From Rhinopithecus roxellana (taxonomy: Eukaryota; Chordata; Mammalia; Primates; Cercopithecidae), in contig NC_044565.1 of the NCBI RefSeq assembly GCF_007565055.1, forward strand, positions 40,633,711 to 40,697,710: a DNA stretch of 64,000 nucleotides, written 5' to 3'. The notes beneath the pieces are model-generated. The model searched no databases and was not told the DNA's origin. It was given only the letters and a program-made list of their open reading frames with translations. Shown piece by piece: positions 25,901 through 40,100 of this stretch. A program made the translations under genes and the position numbers. Position 1 is the stretch's first letter. Each line of letters begins with the position of its first letter.

Positions 25901-28075
25901 GCCTTTTACTCTCATAACGACTCAAGATTCTCTTCGTGGGAAAATAGTAAAATACCTAATAAAACTTAATTGCAAATTCTTTATTGTCAAAATCAATTTT
26001 ATTGCACAAAATTTAAAATTTAATATAGAGTTTAGATATTCTATGGAGTTTAATTGCCGCATACGAGAAATCCTAACATTTCATTACCAAAACACGTAAC
26101 TAGAAAATGATATATAATTAAAAATTTTTTGGCCAGGTGCGGTGGCTCACACCTGTAATCCCAGCACTTTGGGAGGCTGAGGTGGGCGGACCACAAGGTC
26201 AGGAGATGGAGACCATACTGGCTAACATGGTGAAATCCCGTCTCTACTAAAAAATACAAAGAATTAGCCGGGCATGGTGGTGGGTGCCTGGAGTCCCAGC
26301 TACTTGGGAGGCTGAGGCAGAAGAAGGGCGTGAACCCGGGAAGCGGAGCTTGCAGTGCACCGAGATGGCGCCATTGCACTCCAGACTGGGCGACAGAGCG
26401 AGACTTCGTATCAAAAATAACAATAATTTTTTTCAACTTTTGCAGTTAAGAGTCCTCTACAAAGTCTAACTGCCACTCTTGTTCTAGCTAAGTACACACT
26501 GTTAAAATCTGACATTGGAGTCTTTAAATTCCTCACCCAAGTTAGACTTTGGCACATATTAAACAATTTGAATAATCCTTTACTTGAAGCCTCAAATTTG
26601 ACAGTATTAAACTGCTTTATGTCCCCTTAGATACTGTTCCTTAGTTTTAAAGAACTAATGACAAGAAAGATACAGTCCGGCCTTAAAACACACTAACTGG
26701 GGAATCTATTGTGTGCAGGCAGAAACTCAATAGCTCAAAGCACTTAGCTGAGAAGATAGAGATTTATATAACAGTAAAACAAATACATTGTTTAGGTGCC
26801 AAAGTGAAATGGAAACAAGATTCCATCACAGACCCTGTCCACAATGAGCATGAAATTAATATTTGAAGACAATTCCTGAAGAATCAAATGATCTAACAGA
26901 TAACACAAAACTTTCAAATGATTAATTGCTGAGTATACAGTATAATTAGGAAGATACTACCTCAGACTTAAGAGAACTGAGAAGGCTTTCGGGGCATCTC
27001 AGATAAGGAAAACAACTGTGATATTTTTGGTAGAAAAGTACAAATAAGACATGTTCGTCCATTTATTCTTTCAACATTTTTTTGTTTGTTTGTTTTGTTT
27101 TTTGAGACGGGGTCTCACTGTTATCTAGGCTGAAGTGCAGTGGCATGATCTGGGCTCACTGCAACCCAGCCTGCTGGGCTCAAGTGATCCTCCCACCTCA
27201 GCCTCTGGAGCAGGCTGGGACTTGCAGCAAGCACCACTATACTCACCCAATTTTTTGTAAGACGGGGTTTCACCACATTGCCCAGGCTGGTCTTGAACTC
27301 CTAGACTCAAGTGATCCAACCACCCTCGGCCTCCCCAAGTGCTGGGATTACAGGCATGAGCCACCGTGCCTGGCCCTTTAAACACATTTTAATCAAGCTT
27401 CTTTCATGTGCCAGAGATACATGGAAGACAGATCTCATCCTCCAGAATTTCATGATTTAGTGAAGGAAAAACATGTAAACAAAGTTATAGCAAACCATAT
27501 TAGAAATATATACAGGATGGCCGGGTGCGGTGGCTCACGCCTGTAATCCCAGCACTTTGGGAGGCCGAGGCGGGTATATCACAAGGTCAGGAGATCGAGA
27601 CCATCCTGGCTAACATGGTGAAACCCCGTCTCTACTAAAAATACAAAAAAAAATTAGCCGGGTGTGCTGGCAGGCACCTGTAGTCCCAGCAACTCAGGAG
27701 GCTGAGGCAGGAGAATGGCATGAACCCGGGAGGTGGAGCTTGCAGTGAGCCTAGATCTCGCCACTACACTCCAGCCTGGGTGAAGACTCTGTCTCAAAAA
27801 ACAAAAAAAAAAAAAAAGAAAGAAATATATACAAGTACTGGCCAGGTACGGTGGCTCATGCCTGTAATCCCAGCACTGTGGGAGGCTGAGGTGGGCAGAT
27901 CACCTGAGGTCAGGAGTTCAAGACCAGTCTGGCCGTGGTGAAACCCCGTCTCTACTAAAAATACAAAAAAAAATAGCTGGGCGTGGTGGTGCGCACCTGT
28001 AATCCCAGCTACTCAGGAGGCTGACGCAGGAGAATCACTTGAACCTGGGAGACAGAGGTTGCGGTGAGCCAAGAT

Positions 28076-28136
<61 letters not shown>

Positions 28137-31100
28137 ATATATATACAGGTACTTTGGGAAAACAGAGTAGAGGTCAGGGAAGGCTTTAAAGAGGATGTGA
28201 TCCTTAAACTTGGAGGATGAGTAAGAAAAAATCACCAGGCAGATCAGGGTATTTCATGCAAAGGAACTGCATGTATAAAAGCACAGAGGTAAGAAAGAAC
28301 ATGGCTCTTCTAACGGTGCAGATAGTTCAGAATGGCAGAAACAAGGTATGCACTCAGTGGTAGAGGAAGGTGGGGTAGGAAGCTGAGGTACAGAATGAAA
28401 GACAGAATGGAAAGCAAGGCTTCCAGATTATGAAAGGCTTTAAATGCCATACTTGAGAAGCTGAATTCAGCATGTAGATCAGATCAAAGTTTCTCAAAGT
28501 AGACTCTGTGGATCACTTGCATCAGAATAATCTGAGATAGAGATTTTCAAATTGTAGTTTGGGAACCACTGATTGTAAAATTAATTTAGTGGGCTGGGTA
28601 AGCACTAACAAAGCAAGAGAGAAAGAAAAAGAAGGGAAAGGAAAGATACAGAATAGAATAGAGTACACTGCATGTAGTAGGGTGATATGGTTTGGCTCTG
28701 TGTCTCCACCCAAATCTCATCTTGAATTGTACTCCCATAACTCTCATGCGTTGTGGGAGGGACCCAGTGGGAGATAATTTGAATCATCAGGGTGGTTCCC
28801 CCATACCGCTCTCGTGATAGTGAATAAGTCTCACGAGATCTGATGGTTTTATCAGGGGTTTCTGCTTTGCATTTTCCTCATTTTCTCTTGCTGCCGCCAT
28901 GTAAGAAGTGCCTTTCACCTCCTGCCGTGATACTGAGGCCTCCCCAGCCATGTGGAACTGTAAGTCCAATTAAACTTCTTTTTCTTCCCATTCTCAGGTA
29001 CATCTTTATCAGTAGAGTGAAAACGGACTAATACACAGGGTATCGTTGTCCTAAGGGTGTGGTGTATGTATATATATTGAGCTGAAAAGTAAAATCTATT
29101 TCTTACTGTGGGTCACAGTCAAAGAGTTAAGAAATACTGATCTAGATGTTTGTTAAAATGCAGATTCCCAGCACACCTGTCTTTCAAGTCACCTGCTTGG
29201 CCCTCTTCCAAGTGTACTTTTCTTCCTTTCCTTCCTGCTCTAAAGCTTTTTAATAAACTTTCACTCCTGCTCTAAAGCTTGTCTCAGTCTCTCCTTCTGT
29301 CTCCTGAGGAGGCAAGAATTGGGGCTGCTGCAGACCTGAACAGATACTTCTGGCTGCTAACATACTTTGGTGCCATGTGACTCGGATAAGCTATTATTTT
29401 AAAAATGTTTTTTAAAATGCAGATTCCCAGGACCCATACCAGCCCTATCAAATTAGTGGAAGTGAGGCCTGAAATCTACATTTTTAACAAGTACTAAGAT
29501 ATTCCTATGCATATTCAAATTGAGAACCACTGAAGTGCTCGGGAAGGAATGAGTGTTTTAAAAACAAGTAAACAACAACAGAAAACATAAATAGTGGGAA
29601 GGATTAACTGGCAGGATTGTTCCTTCCCCAAATAAATATTCATCCAGGCAGCATGGTAGAGCTGTTAAAAGCATGACCTTAGAGCCAGGCTCCCTGTGTT
29701 CAAATCCTAACGCTACCACTCATCAGCTATATAACCTTGAACAAATTACTTTCCTTTTCTTTGCTTAGAGACAGGGTCTCGTCCTGTCGCCCAGGCTGAA
29801 GTGCAATAGTGAGAACACCGTTCACTGCAGGCTTGACCTCCCAGGCTGAAGCAGTTTTCCTACCTCGGCCTCCTGAGTAGCTAAGACCACAGCTGTGTGC
29901 CACTGCATCTGGTTAATTAAAAAATTTCTTTTGTAGAGATGGGGTTTCACCATATTGCCTAGGCTGGTCTCAAACTCCTGGGCTCACGCAATCCTCTCCA
30001 CCTTGGCCTCCCAAAGTGCTGGGATTATAGGTGTAAGCCACCGTGCCTGGCCTACTTAATTTTTTTTTTTTTAATAATCAATTTTGTTTTTTTTTTTTTG
30101 AGACGGACTTTCACTCTTGTTGCCCAGGTTAGAGTTCAATGGCGCGAACTCAGCTCACCACAACCTCCGCCTCCCGGGTTCAAGCAATTCTCCTGCCTCA
30201 GCCTCCTGAGTAGCTGGGATTACAGATGTGCACCACCATGCCCGACTAATTTTTTTTTTTTTAATTGAGACAGAGTCTCGTTCCGTCACCCAGGCTGGAG
30301 TGCAGTGGCGCAATCTAGGCTCACTGCAACCTCCACCTCCTGGGTTCAAGCAATTCTCCTGCCTCAGCCTCCCAAGTAGCTGGGACTACAGGCGCATGCC
30401 ACCACGTCCAGCTAATTTTTTGTATTTTTAGTAGAGATGAGGTTTCACCACGTTGGTCAGGCTGGTCTCGAACTCCTGATCTCGTGATCCACCCTCCTTG
30501 GCCTCCCAAAGTGCTGGGATTACAGGCCTGAGTTAACTTTTCTATGCTTCCATTTTCTTATTTATAAAATTGAGTTAATAATAGTACCTATTTCGTAGGT
30601 TGTTATAAGCATTAAATGAAATAAAATAAAGCACTTACTATCTACCAAGAACTATTTTAAGTGCCATTATGAGTATTCACTATTAATTATCATGCCTGAG
30701 TCAGGCTCAGTGGCTCATACCTGTAATCCCAGCACTTTGGGAGGCAGAGACAGGTGGATCACTGGAACCCAGGAGTTTGAAACCAGCCTGGGGAATACGG
30801 CAAAACCCATCTCTACAAAAAATACAAAAACTCTTGCTGGGCGTGGTGGGTAACACCTGTAATCCCAACACTTTGGGAGGCTGAGGCAGGAAGATCACTT
30901 GAGGTCGGGAGTTCAAGACCAGGCTGGCCGACATGGTGAAACTCTGTGTCTACTAAAAATACAAAAATTAGCCAGGCATAGTACACGTCTATAATTCCAG
31001 CTACTCGAGAGGCAGAGGCACGAGAACTGCTTGAACCCAGGAGGTGGGGGCTGCAGCGAGCTGAGACTGTGACACTGCACTACAGCCTGGGTGACAGAGT

Positions 31101-34100
31101 GAGATTCTGTCTCAAAAAAAAAAAAAAAAAAAAAAAAAAAATTAGCTGGGCATGGTGATGCACACCTGTAGTCCCAGCTACTTGGGAGGCTGAGGTGGGA
31201 GAATCACCTGAGCCTGGGAGATCAAGGCTGCAGTGAGCTGTGATCACACCACTGCACTCCAGCCCAGGCATCTCAAAAAACATGCCTGATTCTGAACTGC
31301 CAAAACTAAGAAAAAGGAACTCCACAGACAGCATCCTCCTTTTTAACCCTTTATCACTGGAGTCAAGGAACCTGTATATGAATCCCAGGTCTACCACTTA
31401 TATTTGCAGCATGATTTGGGACAGTTAAATAACAAAAGCCTTGGTATTCTCTTCCATAAAGCAGAATTGTTCCAACGATTAAATAAAATAGTGTACCTAA
31501 AGCACTAACGTTTACTCCCTGACATACAAGAAGTGCTTAATAAATGACAGCTATCACTCATAATTTCCTTGTTTTATATTGCATCTAGACTTATCTGCCT
31601 CTTTAATTTAAAAGTCTGGCCTATTAATTTGGCAATGAATCACAATTTTAAATGAGCATACTCGACCCAGAAATTTTCCATTTCCAAAAATTTATCCTAG
31701 GGAAATAATCACACAAGAGCTCAAAGTGTATGTTCAGTGGAGCTTTTAAAACAAAATGAAAACAACATAAATGTTCATTAATAGAAGACTAAATAGACCG
31801 GGTGCAGAGGCTCATGCCTGTAATCCCAGCACTTCAGGAGGCCGAGGCAAGTGGATTGCTGAGCTCAGAAGTTCTGAGACCAGCCTGGGCAACATGGTGA
31901 GACCCTGTCTCTACAAAAAATACAAAAACTAGCTGGGCGTGGTGGTGCGCCAACTACTCAGGAGGCTGAGGTGGGATGATCGCTTGAGCCCAGGATGTCA
32001 ACGCTGCAGTGATCTGTGATCACATCACTGCACTCCATCCTGGGTGACAGAACAAGACTATCTCAAAAGAAAAAAAAAAAAAAAGATGACTAAATAAACA
32101 AATTATGTTCTACCCAAACAATAAAACACTCTATTAAAAAAAATAAAAAGATTTGTAAGTACTGACACGGAAAGTTTAAGGTATATTCCTGAGTGGAAAA
32201 AAATGAAGGAGTAGAATAGGATATATAGCATGATTCCTTTTATATAAAATATGTATTTCTACATATAACTAAATATGTATAAAGAAAATTCTAGAAAAAT
32301 ATACGTCAAACTTAATAGCAGTCTCCCCTGCTAAGGCTGGAAGGGAAGAAGGGGACTTTTGCTTTCAGCTTTATATTAAATAGTATGAAAAATAAAACCT
32401 AGAGAAAAGAGATGCAGATCTTATGGCTCATAGAACAGTAATTATCTGTGAATATATTCCTTAAATTACCAACATAGCTCTTAAATTATTTTTATACATC
32501 CAGGAAAAATACAAACCACCAGTATAAGGATGTCTTAAATATGACCAAGAAATATATTCTTTGAAAATATTATAGTCAATTAATTCCTGACTTCTGCATA
32601 TTTAAGTAGCTGCAGAAGACTTCAGAATGGAGGCTGCTCTAAGTATAGGATGCCAGCACCTACTGTGGTAGTACTTATCTACTCAAACAATACAGAGAGC
32701 TTACAAGTAACAGTCAGGGAGTATTAAGTATTTATACCTATAGCACAAGGCAGATAGTACCATAAGTATACTTAATAAATGCTATCCTCAATAAAATTCA
32801 CTAAACAGTAGATAAACATACACACAAATACGCTATGAAAATACTCTGTGTGATATCTATTATCTCTATGCTTCTTCTTCCACATTGGGATTAAATCTTA
32901 CTGGTGAATATACCCTTGAACTAAATGCACTCCAATACCTTATAAACACAGTGCCTATTTAACATTCAAAAGGGGGAGAGTATGTTGTCAGCTGGAAGTG
33001 GCATAAGGAAGGCCACATTCAAAAAGGATCACAACATTTTGAAGTTTTATTATATAAACAGTGATACTCTCCAACAATACCAGAAACCTCTGCGTGCCTA
33101 AGATTTTTTTTCAACAACTGTGAAGAAACTATTTTAAATAGTATACTTCATTCCTCAGATACAGGTATAAGTTAACAAGTAGAAAAGTAAACACAGAACT
33201 TAAAACACAGGTTCAAGATATAAACAGCTGGGCACGATGGCTCACGCCTGTAATCCCAGCACTTTGGGATGCCGAAGCGGGTAGATCACCTGATGTCAGG
33301 AGTTCGAGACCAGCCTGGCTAACATGGTGAAACCCCGTCTCTACTTAAAATACAAAAATTAGCTGGGTGTGATGGTGGGCGCCTATAATCCCAGCTACTC
33401 CGGAGGCTGAGGCAGGAGAATCGCTTGAACCTGGGAGATGGAGGTTGCAGTGAACTGAGATCGTGCCATTGAGCTCCAGCCTGGTGACAAGAGCGAAACT
33501 CCATCTCAAAAAAAAAGGGTGGGGGGGGGGAAGAAAAAATAAATAGAAATCAACACCCAAATAAATAGAAATGATTTTATCAAACATACTTACCATTGAA
33601 TGGATTGATTCCTGCCTTTATTCTTGAAATAATAGCTTCTTTTACTTCTTTTTTCTTCACACATCGAATACCCAGATTTTGGAAACTAGGAGGAAAAAAA
33701 CAATATTCAAAACTGCATTATAAACACATGGAATACTGCAAAAAGCAAACATAGCAATACTGAAGTTATCATGCTGTCAGCTGGACATACCAAAGCATGA
33801 ATGTGCTTCCAATTGCCCTTAATAAAGATCAGAGAGTAAGAAGTGGGGTTATGTGGCTGGGTGCGTGGCTCATGCCTGTAATCCCAGCACTTTGGGAGGC
33901 CAAGGCGGGTGGATCACCTGCGGTCGGGAGTTCGAGACCAGCCTGACCAACACGGAGAAACCCCATCTCTACTAAAAATACAAAATTAGCCAGGCATAGT
34001 GGCACATGCTTGTAATCTCAGCTACTCGGGAGGCTGAGGCAGGAGAATCGCTTCAGAGGCAGACATTGCAGTGAGCCGAGATCACGCCATTGCGCTCCAG

Positions 34101-37100
34101 CCTGGGCAACAAGAGCAAAACTCCGTCTCAAAAAAAAAAGGAAGTGGGGTTGTACTTCTAAGAACTGTTAAAATGATATATACTGTATCATTTTAACATA
34201 CAGTGTTTTACAATTACATCTTACTAATATGCCTATGTCAAACATACCAAAATATAGATTAACAGTAAAGCAATACCAAATGGTAAAATTTACCTCCCAA
34301 ATTCGGAATCAAATCAATAAAGTCTGTATGGTTGATAACACAAAGCAAAAGCTGTAAAAAGATGTTCACAGGTTGGAGCTCACACCTATGTTTTGCTAGG
34401 CCCACAAAAGTGTTGCCTATATTTTTAAAAATCTGCACAGATTATCTACATTTAGAAATCGGGTAATTACATATGAACATCTGGATTTCTGGCTTCTCTT
34501 GTACATGTTAAAGACCTGGCAATACTAGGTTGGCACAGAAACAACAGGCTAGGGACTGAATCCCATGTATGCAGGGCTCTTCAGTTTGCTACAGTGCCTG
34601 TTAGTCCTCCCACACTTGACCCACACCACTCATTTATGCTGTTTGCCTAGCTCCACGGAGATTTGCTTTTTGAGCCCTGAATTCACTGTTACTAGCAGTA
34701 GAATATGTTTTGTGCTATATAAAGTTATAGCCATTCATCATAAAAAATTACTAAAATTTTTTATTAGAAAGAATTTTAATGCTAACAATAATATTTAACA
34801 AGTTTCAAAATGTCATTTATGAAAAACTTCCCAATAGCTACAAATATTACTAATTTGCATATGTGTAGCATAGATGATGGTGGGGGGAACTCCCCCACCA
34901 CCATCAGTCATACTTGTTCCCACATGGAAAAACCATGACATCAGTAAAATTGGGTGGGTGTGAATAAGGAAGCAAAACTCAATTAACTCAATTATAATAA
35001 CATTACTATTGTTCAAACTTCACATGGCACTTGCAACCAGAGGCTACTTTGTCTGCCTGTCTCCATGCTCATGCTCTCTTATGTTCATGCTCTTCACATT
35101 CAATACACTTACAATTTTGCTAGCACCTAAATTATCTCACATTTCCTTCCTCTGCCTCCAATAACTACAAAAATAAATCTTAAAAAAAAAATTTTTTTTT
35201 GAGATGATCTCACTCAGCCACCCAGGCTGGAGTGCAGTGGCACCATAACAGCTCACTGAAACCTCCACCTCCCAGGCTCAAGTGACCCTCCCACCTCAGT
35301 CTCCTGAGTAGCTGGACTACAGGTACATGACACTGTACCCAGCTAATTTTTGTATTTTTCTAGAGTAAGGGTTTCACCATGTTGCCCAGGCTGGTCTCAA
35401 GCTCCTGGACTCAAGCAATCCGCCTGCCTCAGCCTCCTAAAGTGCTAAGATTATAGGGATGAGCCACTATGCTTGGTCAGCTAAAGCCTGAATTCGTAAT
35501 CCTTTCTTGAAATCTAGGAACTATAATCCTCTTCCTCAAAAGTATTCCACTTCTTTGAAAGATTCTTGGTTTGATTCTTTTTCTTTGGCAAAAGATTTTA
35601 TAGAATTCTTCATATTAATACATTTATATTACTTCATTTTGTTTCATCTGGATAATCTCATATTTGACTGCTAGTCACAGAATATTAGAGGTGGTGGTAA
35701 TTTTTGAAATTCTGAAATGAAGGATCAAGAGATTGTTTGAATCAATTATTCATTCATTCATTCACAGACATTCAACAAGTTTTGGGGTTCGTACTATATA
35801 CCAAAAACTCTCGTACTATATACCAAAAACTCTGCAAAGTAATGGGGATATACAATCCCTTTCCTCAAGAAGCTTACAGTCTAGTGGAAAGGTTGGCAAA
35901 CTGTAACTCACGGACCAAATCCAGAATCTTGTCTGTCTTTGCACATAAAGTTTTATTGGAACATAGCCAAACTGATGTTTACATATTATCTATGGCCGCT
36001 TTCATGCTACAACAGCACAGCTGAGCAACAGAGACCATACAGCCTGCAAAACCCCAAATATTTACTATCTAGTACTTTACAGAAAAAGTCTGGTAGTCTC
36101 TGGTCTAGTGAAGCAGATATACATTAAATAATCACACATACACAAATGCTAAACTGCAATCATAACAAGTTTTATGAAGGAAGTATACATGATGTTATGG
36201 GAGCCTATGATGGAACAGAAGAGACTTCCAGACAATAGGAACAGGTCACACAAAGACCCCTATAGAAGAGCACTGGAGGAGGAAACAGAGGAAACTAAAG
36301 GAAGGCTTTGTGAGTGGAGTGTAAAAATTAAGGAAAGTAGAGTTTAATAGAAGGCTAGAAATACAGGTGGGTCACGTGGGCCTTATAGGATATAGAAGGA
36401 ATGCTGTCTTTATTCCAAGAGCCAAACAAACCCATTAAAATGTTTTAAGCAAGGGAGAGACAATTTCATTTGTATGTGGAATTCCATAAGATCACTCTGG
36501 CTAAAGTTAGGAAAGACAGAAGGTTTGGAAAAGGTACAAAATGGTTGATGCAAGACCAGTCAGGTTATTCCAGCAGCCCCGGTTTAGACTACAGTGGTAG
36601 TACGACGGTGATGAATTTCACTGAGTGAAGTGGATAGATTCAGAACCGCTTGAGAAAGTAATTGTTAGTAGATTCAACGTGTACACCTGGATGAGGAATG
36701 CCAGAGATGACACCTATAGGCCTTTCATAGCAATCACTAACACATGGCACATTGGAACAAGACCAATTATGAGGGGAAAGAGATATGATCACAGTAAAAT
36801 CATGGTTTGGGGCATATTCTATTTGAAGTGCTTTTTTTTTTTTTGTAAGAGATAAGATCTCGCTATGTTGCCCAGGCTGGACTCAAACTCCTGGGCTCAA
36901 GCAATCCTCCTGCTTCAGCCTCCTGAGTAGCTGTAACTACAAGCATTGGGCACTGTGCCTGGCTACTTAAGGTACTTTTGAGACATTTAAGGGAATATGT
37001 TGAGAAGGCAATCAGACTAAACACCATTCCCCACCAAAAGGAACCAAGAATCTCTGGAAAAAGCTGATAGCTTCACGGCTGGGCAAACAAAGCACAAGAT

Positions 37101-40100
37101 GGTCAGGCACAGTGGCTCATGCCTGTAATCCCAGCATTTTGGGAGGCTGAGGCAGGAGAATCATTGAGGTCAGGAGTTTGAGACAAGCCTGGCCAACATG
37201 ATGAAACCCTGTATCTACTAAAAATACAAAAATTACCTTGGTGCATGGTGGTGCACGCTGGTAATCCCAGCTACTTGGGCGGCCAAGGCACAAAAATCAC
37301 ATGAACTCGGAAGGGGGAGGTTGCAGTGAGGTGAGATCGCACCACTGCACTCCAGCCTGAGCAACAGAGCGAGGCTCTGTCTCAAAAAAGAAAAGCACAA
37401 GTCTTGAACATTTTGTTTTGTCAGAAAGTAAAAAAGTGCTCAAAGAAAGATGAGGACATATCAAAAAAACACAGGAGACAGTTTGAAGAGGCTTGCATTA
37501 ATCAAATCTGGGTCAATTTGAAAATCAAAAGAATAACAATAACTATAATACATTAAATACAAGAATGCATGAGTTTATAGTGATACTTTTTAAATGGAGA
37601 AAGAGGAAGAGAAAGTTCTTCTTTATAATAGAATGCCAAGATAATATCGCTAATAATGTAAAAAACTGAAGGGATATTTTGAGAATTATACTGCATCACT
37701 TCTATAGATTTCTTGCCCAAAATGTTTCATGCTAACATGAAAATATTATTCATGTTATTCATGTTAAATATAATGCTACCTATAGTGTGTAATCCTTAAT
37801 GGGATCCTGAATTGGGGAGAGAGATGGAACAGCCATAAAGAGCATTATTAGGACAGTAAGTAAGGTGATCCAAAAATTTAACTGCCTGTAACTAAGAAAG
37901 AACAGCCAGAAAAGCAGGAAGTAAAATGGAAGTTGTTTTCACAGAAAATAAGGAATAAAAATGTTTCAGGTAAGGAGTGATCATAGCGTAAAATGTTGTT
38001 GGGAGGTCAAGTAATATAGACAAATATTTGCCAAGTGTGTATAATACTAGATATTTTGTGTTATTGTAAGAGGAGCATTTAAAGCACTTTTTTCTAAATG
38101 GTTATTACTAATATATGTAGAGACTATTAACCTCTTTTCTGTTGTAATTAGTTCATTTTTCCCCAAAAGCCAATACATGTTCATTACAAAAATGAATTAT
38201 AAAATATAAGTTAAAAGAAAAACATAAAACCCTACAATCTTATCCACCCAGACAACTACTAATACCTTAGTATTAACATATATACATCATGTATATGTAT
38301 AAATTTATCTTAAATGAAAATAGGATTATTCTTTACATATTGTTTTAAAACCTATTTATCTGGCCAGGCAACGTAGCTCATGCTTGTAATCCCAGTACTT
38401 TGGGAGGCTGAGGCAGGTGGATCACCTGAGGTCAGGAATTCGAGACCAGCCCAGTCAACATGGTGAAACCCTGTCTCTAATAAAAATACCAAAAAATTAG
38501 CTGGGCGTGGTGGCACATGCCTGTAATATCAGCTAACATGGGAGGTTCAGGCAGGAGAATCGCTTGAACCAGAGAGGTGGAGGCTGCAGTGAGCTAAAAT
38601 CACACCACTGCACTGTATCCTGGGCAATAAAGCAAGACTCTGTCTCAAAAACAAAAACAAAAAAACCAAAAAACAGAAAACCTATTTATCTAATATATTG
38701 TGACTATCTTTACATACCAATAGACATATTGGCAATATGATTTTGAAGGCTGTACAGGAGTACATTGCATGAATGTATCAGTTTATTTAACTAATCCCCT
38801 TTGCTTACTATTTGAATTGCTTCTAGCTTTTTGCCATTAAAAAGAGAACTGCAATGAACAGTATTAGAGCATAATGTCTGAGTACACTTAATTATTTTCT
38901 GAGGCCAAACTCCTAGAAGTGGAATGGCTGGCTCAAGAGGCATTCATATTTTTTGGGCTTTTGTTATGCAGTTAAATTGCCTACCAGACAACTTTATTAA
39001 TTTACCTTCTAACATGATGAATGGGCCCGTCTTCTGGTAGCCTCACTATCATGAAATATTACATGATTATTTTTATCTTAGAACTACTGTTATATGTTAA
39101 TTCTATAACCTGCCATTTTCTAAATAATAACTCTAGAGTTTTCCAGTTGATTTTTCTCACATCCAGGCATTTTTATGTTAACTGCAAATGGGCGTGGCAC
39201 AATGGCTCACATCTGTAATCCCAAGCACTTTGGGAGGCCAAAGAGGGAAGATTGCTTGAGTCCAGGAGTTCAAGACCACCCTGGGCAACACTGCAAAACC
39301 CAATCTCTACAAAAAATACAAAAATTAGCTGGGCATGGTGGTGCATGCCTGTAGTCCCAGCTACTCAGGAGGCTGAGGCTGAAGATGGCTTGAGTCTGGA
39401 GGTGAAGGTTGCAATGGGCCGAGATCATGCCACTGCACTCCAGCCTGGGTAACAGAGCGAGACCTTGTCTCAAAATAATAAGTTAACTATAAATGAAAAG
39501 ACAGAGGCTGGGCGCGGTGGCCCATGCCTGTAATCCCAACACTTTGGGAGGCAGAGGCAGGCAGATCATCTGAGGTTGGGAGTTCGAGACCAGCCTGACC
39601 AACATGGAGAAACCCCATCTCTAATAAAAATACAAAAAAATTAGCCAGGCGTGGTGGCACATGCCTGTAATCCCAGCTACTCGGGAGGCTGAGACAGGAG
39701 AATCGCTTGAACCCACGAGGTGGAGGTTGCAGTGAGCCAAGATCGTGCCACTGCACTCTAGCCTAGGCAACAAGAGCAAAACTCTGTCTCGAAGAAAAAA
39801 AAAAAAAGAGTGAAAAATTATTTCAAAAACTGTCCACCCCAAGAAAGGAAATCACAGTATACAATAAGTTTACGTTTACTTTAAGTAACAATAAAAATGT
39901 TTTCCTGCTAACCATCATAAGATGTGTCTACTAATGAAGAATGAAAGGGTAGTTCTAATGCAAATAGTAAAAATATAAGTGTAAAATATAGTAAATAGAA
40001 GTAGAATGAGAAAATTATTCTGCTAAAAAGTAACAGATTGTCACGGAGAAGAAACAGAACGTCCTATGTCTTATCTTATTTCTGAAGATGTCTGTAACTG

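Larger units (their letters stand above)
28485..29545 (+). repeat. Old MER5/MER20-like hAT element, split by later insertions
   Basis: The piece gtttctcaaagtagactctgtgg (about 28490) and the pieces around aaaatgcagattcccag (29155 and 29414) and ttgagaaccactgaa (29520) follow the order of a short non-autonomous hAT element with terminal cagtggttctcaa. It is interrupted by the LTRs described next. Confidence 0.5.
29648..30695 (+). repeat. MIR element split by an Alu cluster
   Basis: gttaaaagcatgaccttagagccaggc (29666) through ccttgaacaaattactttcc, then, after the Alus, ctatgcttccattttcttattta (30542) and gtacctatttcgtaggttgtta. This is the order of a MIR consensus. Confidence 0.75.
16899..33593 (-). 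other. REL: REL intron 4, the largest intron (about 16.7 kb)
   Basis: Runs from donor GTAAGTA (exon 4) to acceptor ACTATTCAG (exon 5). It contains about 20 Alus, several interrupted L1M copies, MIR and hAT relics, a solitary MaLR LTR and a TG/TA microsatellite. A long T run (A run on the window, about 16910-16936) lies only about 12 bases upstream of the acceptor in transcript direction. Confidence 0.9.
35740..36560 (-). repeat. L2-like relic with an hAT insertion
   Basis: attcattcattcacagacattc and tccctttcctcaagaagcttacag at one end and tgttttaagcaagggagagac at the other follow antisense L2 3' order; an hAT relic sits inside. Confidence 0.5.

Noticed and set aside
28522..29031. Open frames across 28.5-29.0 kb on both strands
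   Set aside because: They lie within the MaLR LTR and its flanks; no retroviral gene is present.
34872..34906. Palindrome with arms gatggtgg and ccaccatc
   Set aside because: The arms differ by two extra bases and the centre is a G/C run, so it is too imperfect to list with the other hairpins.
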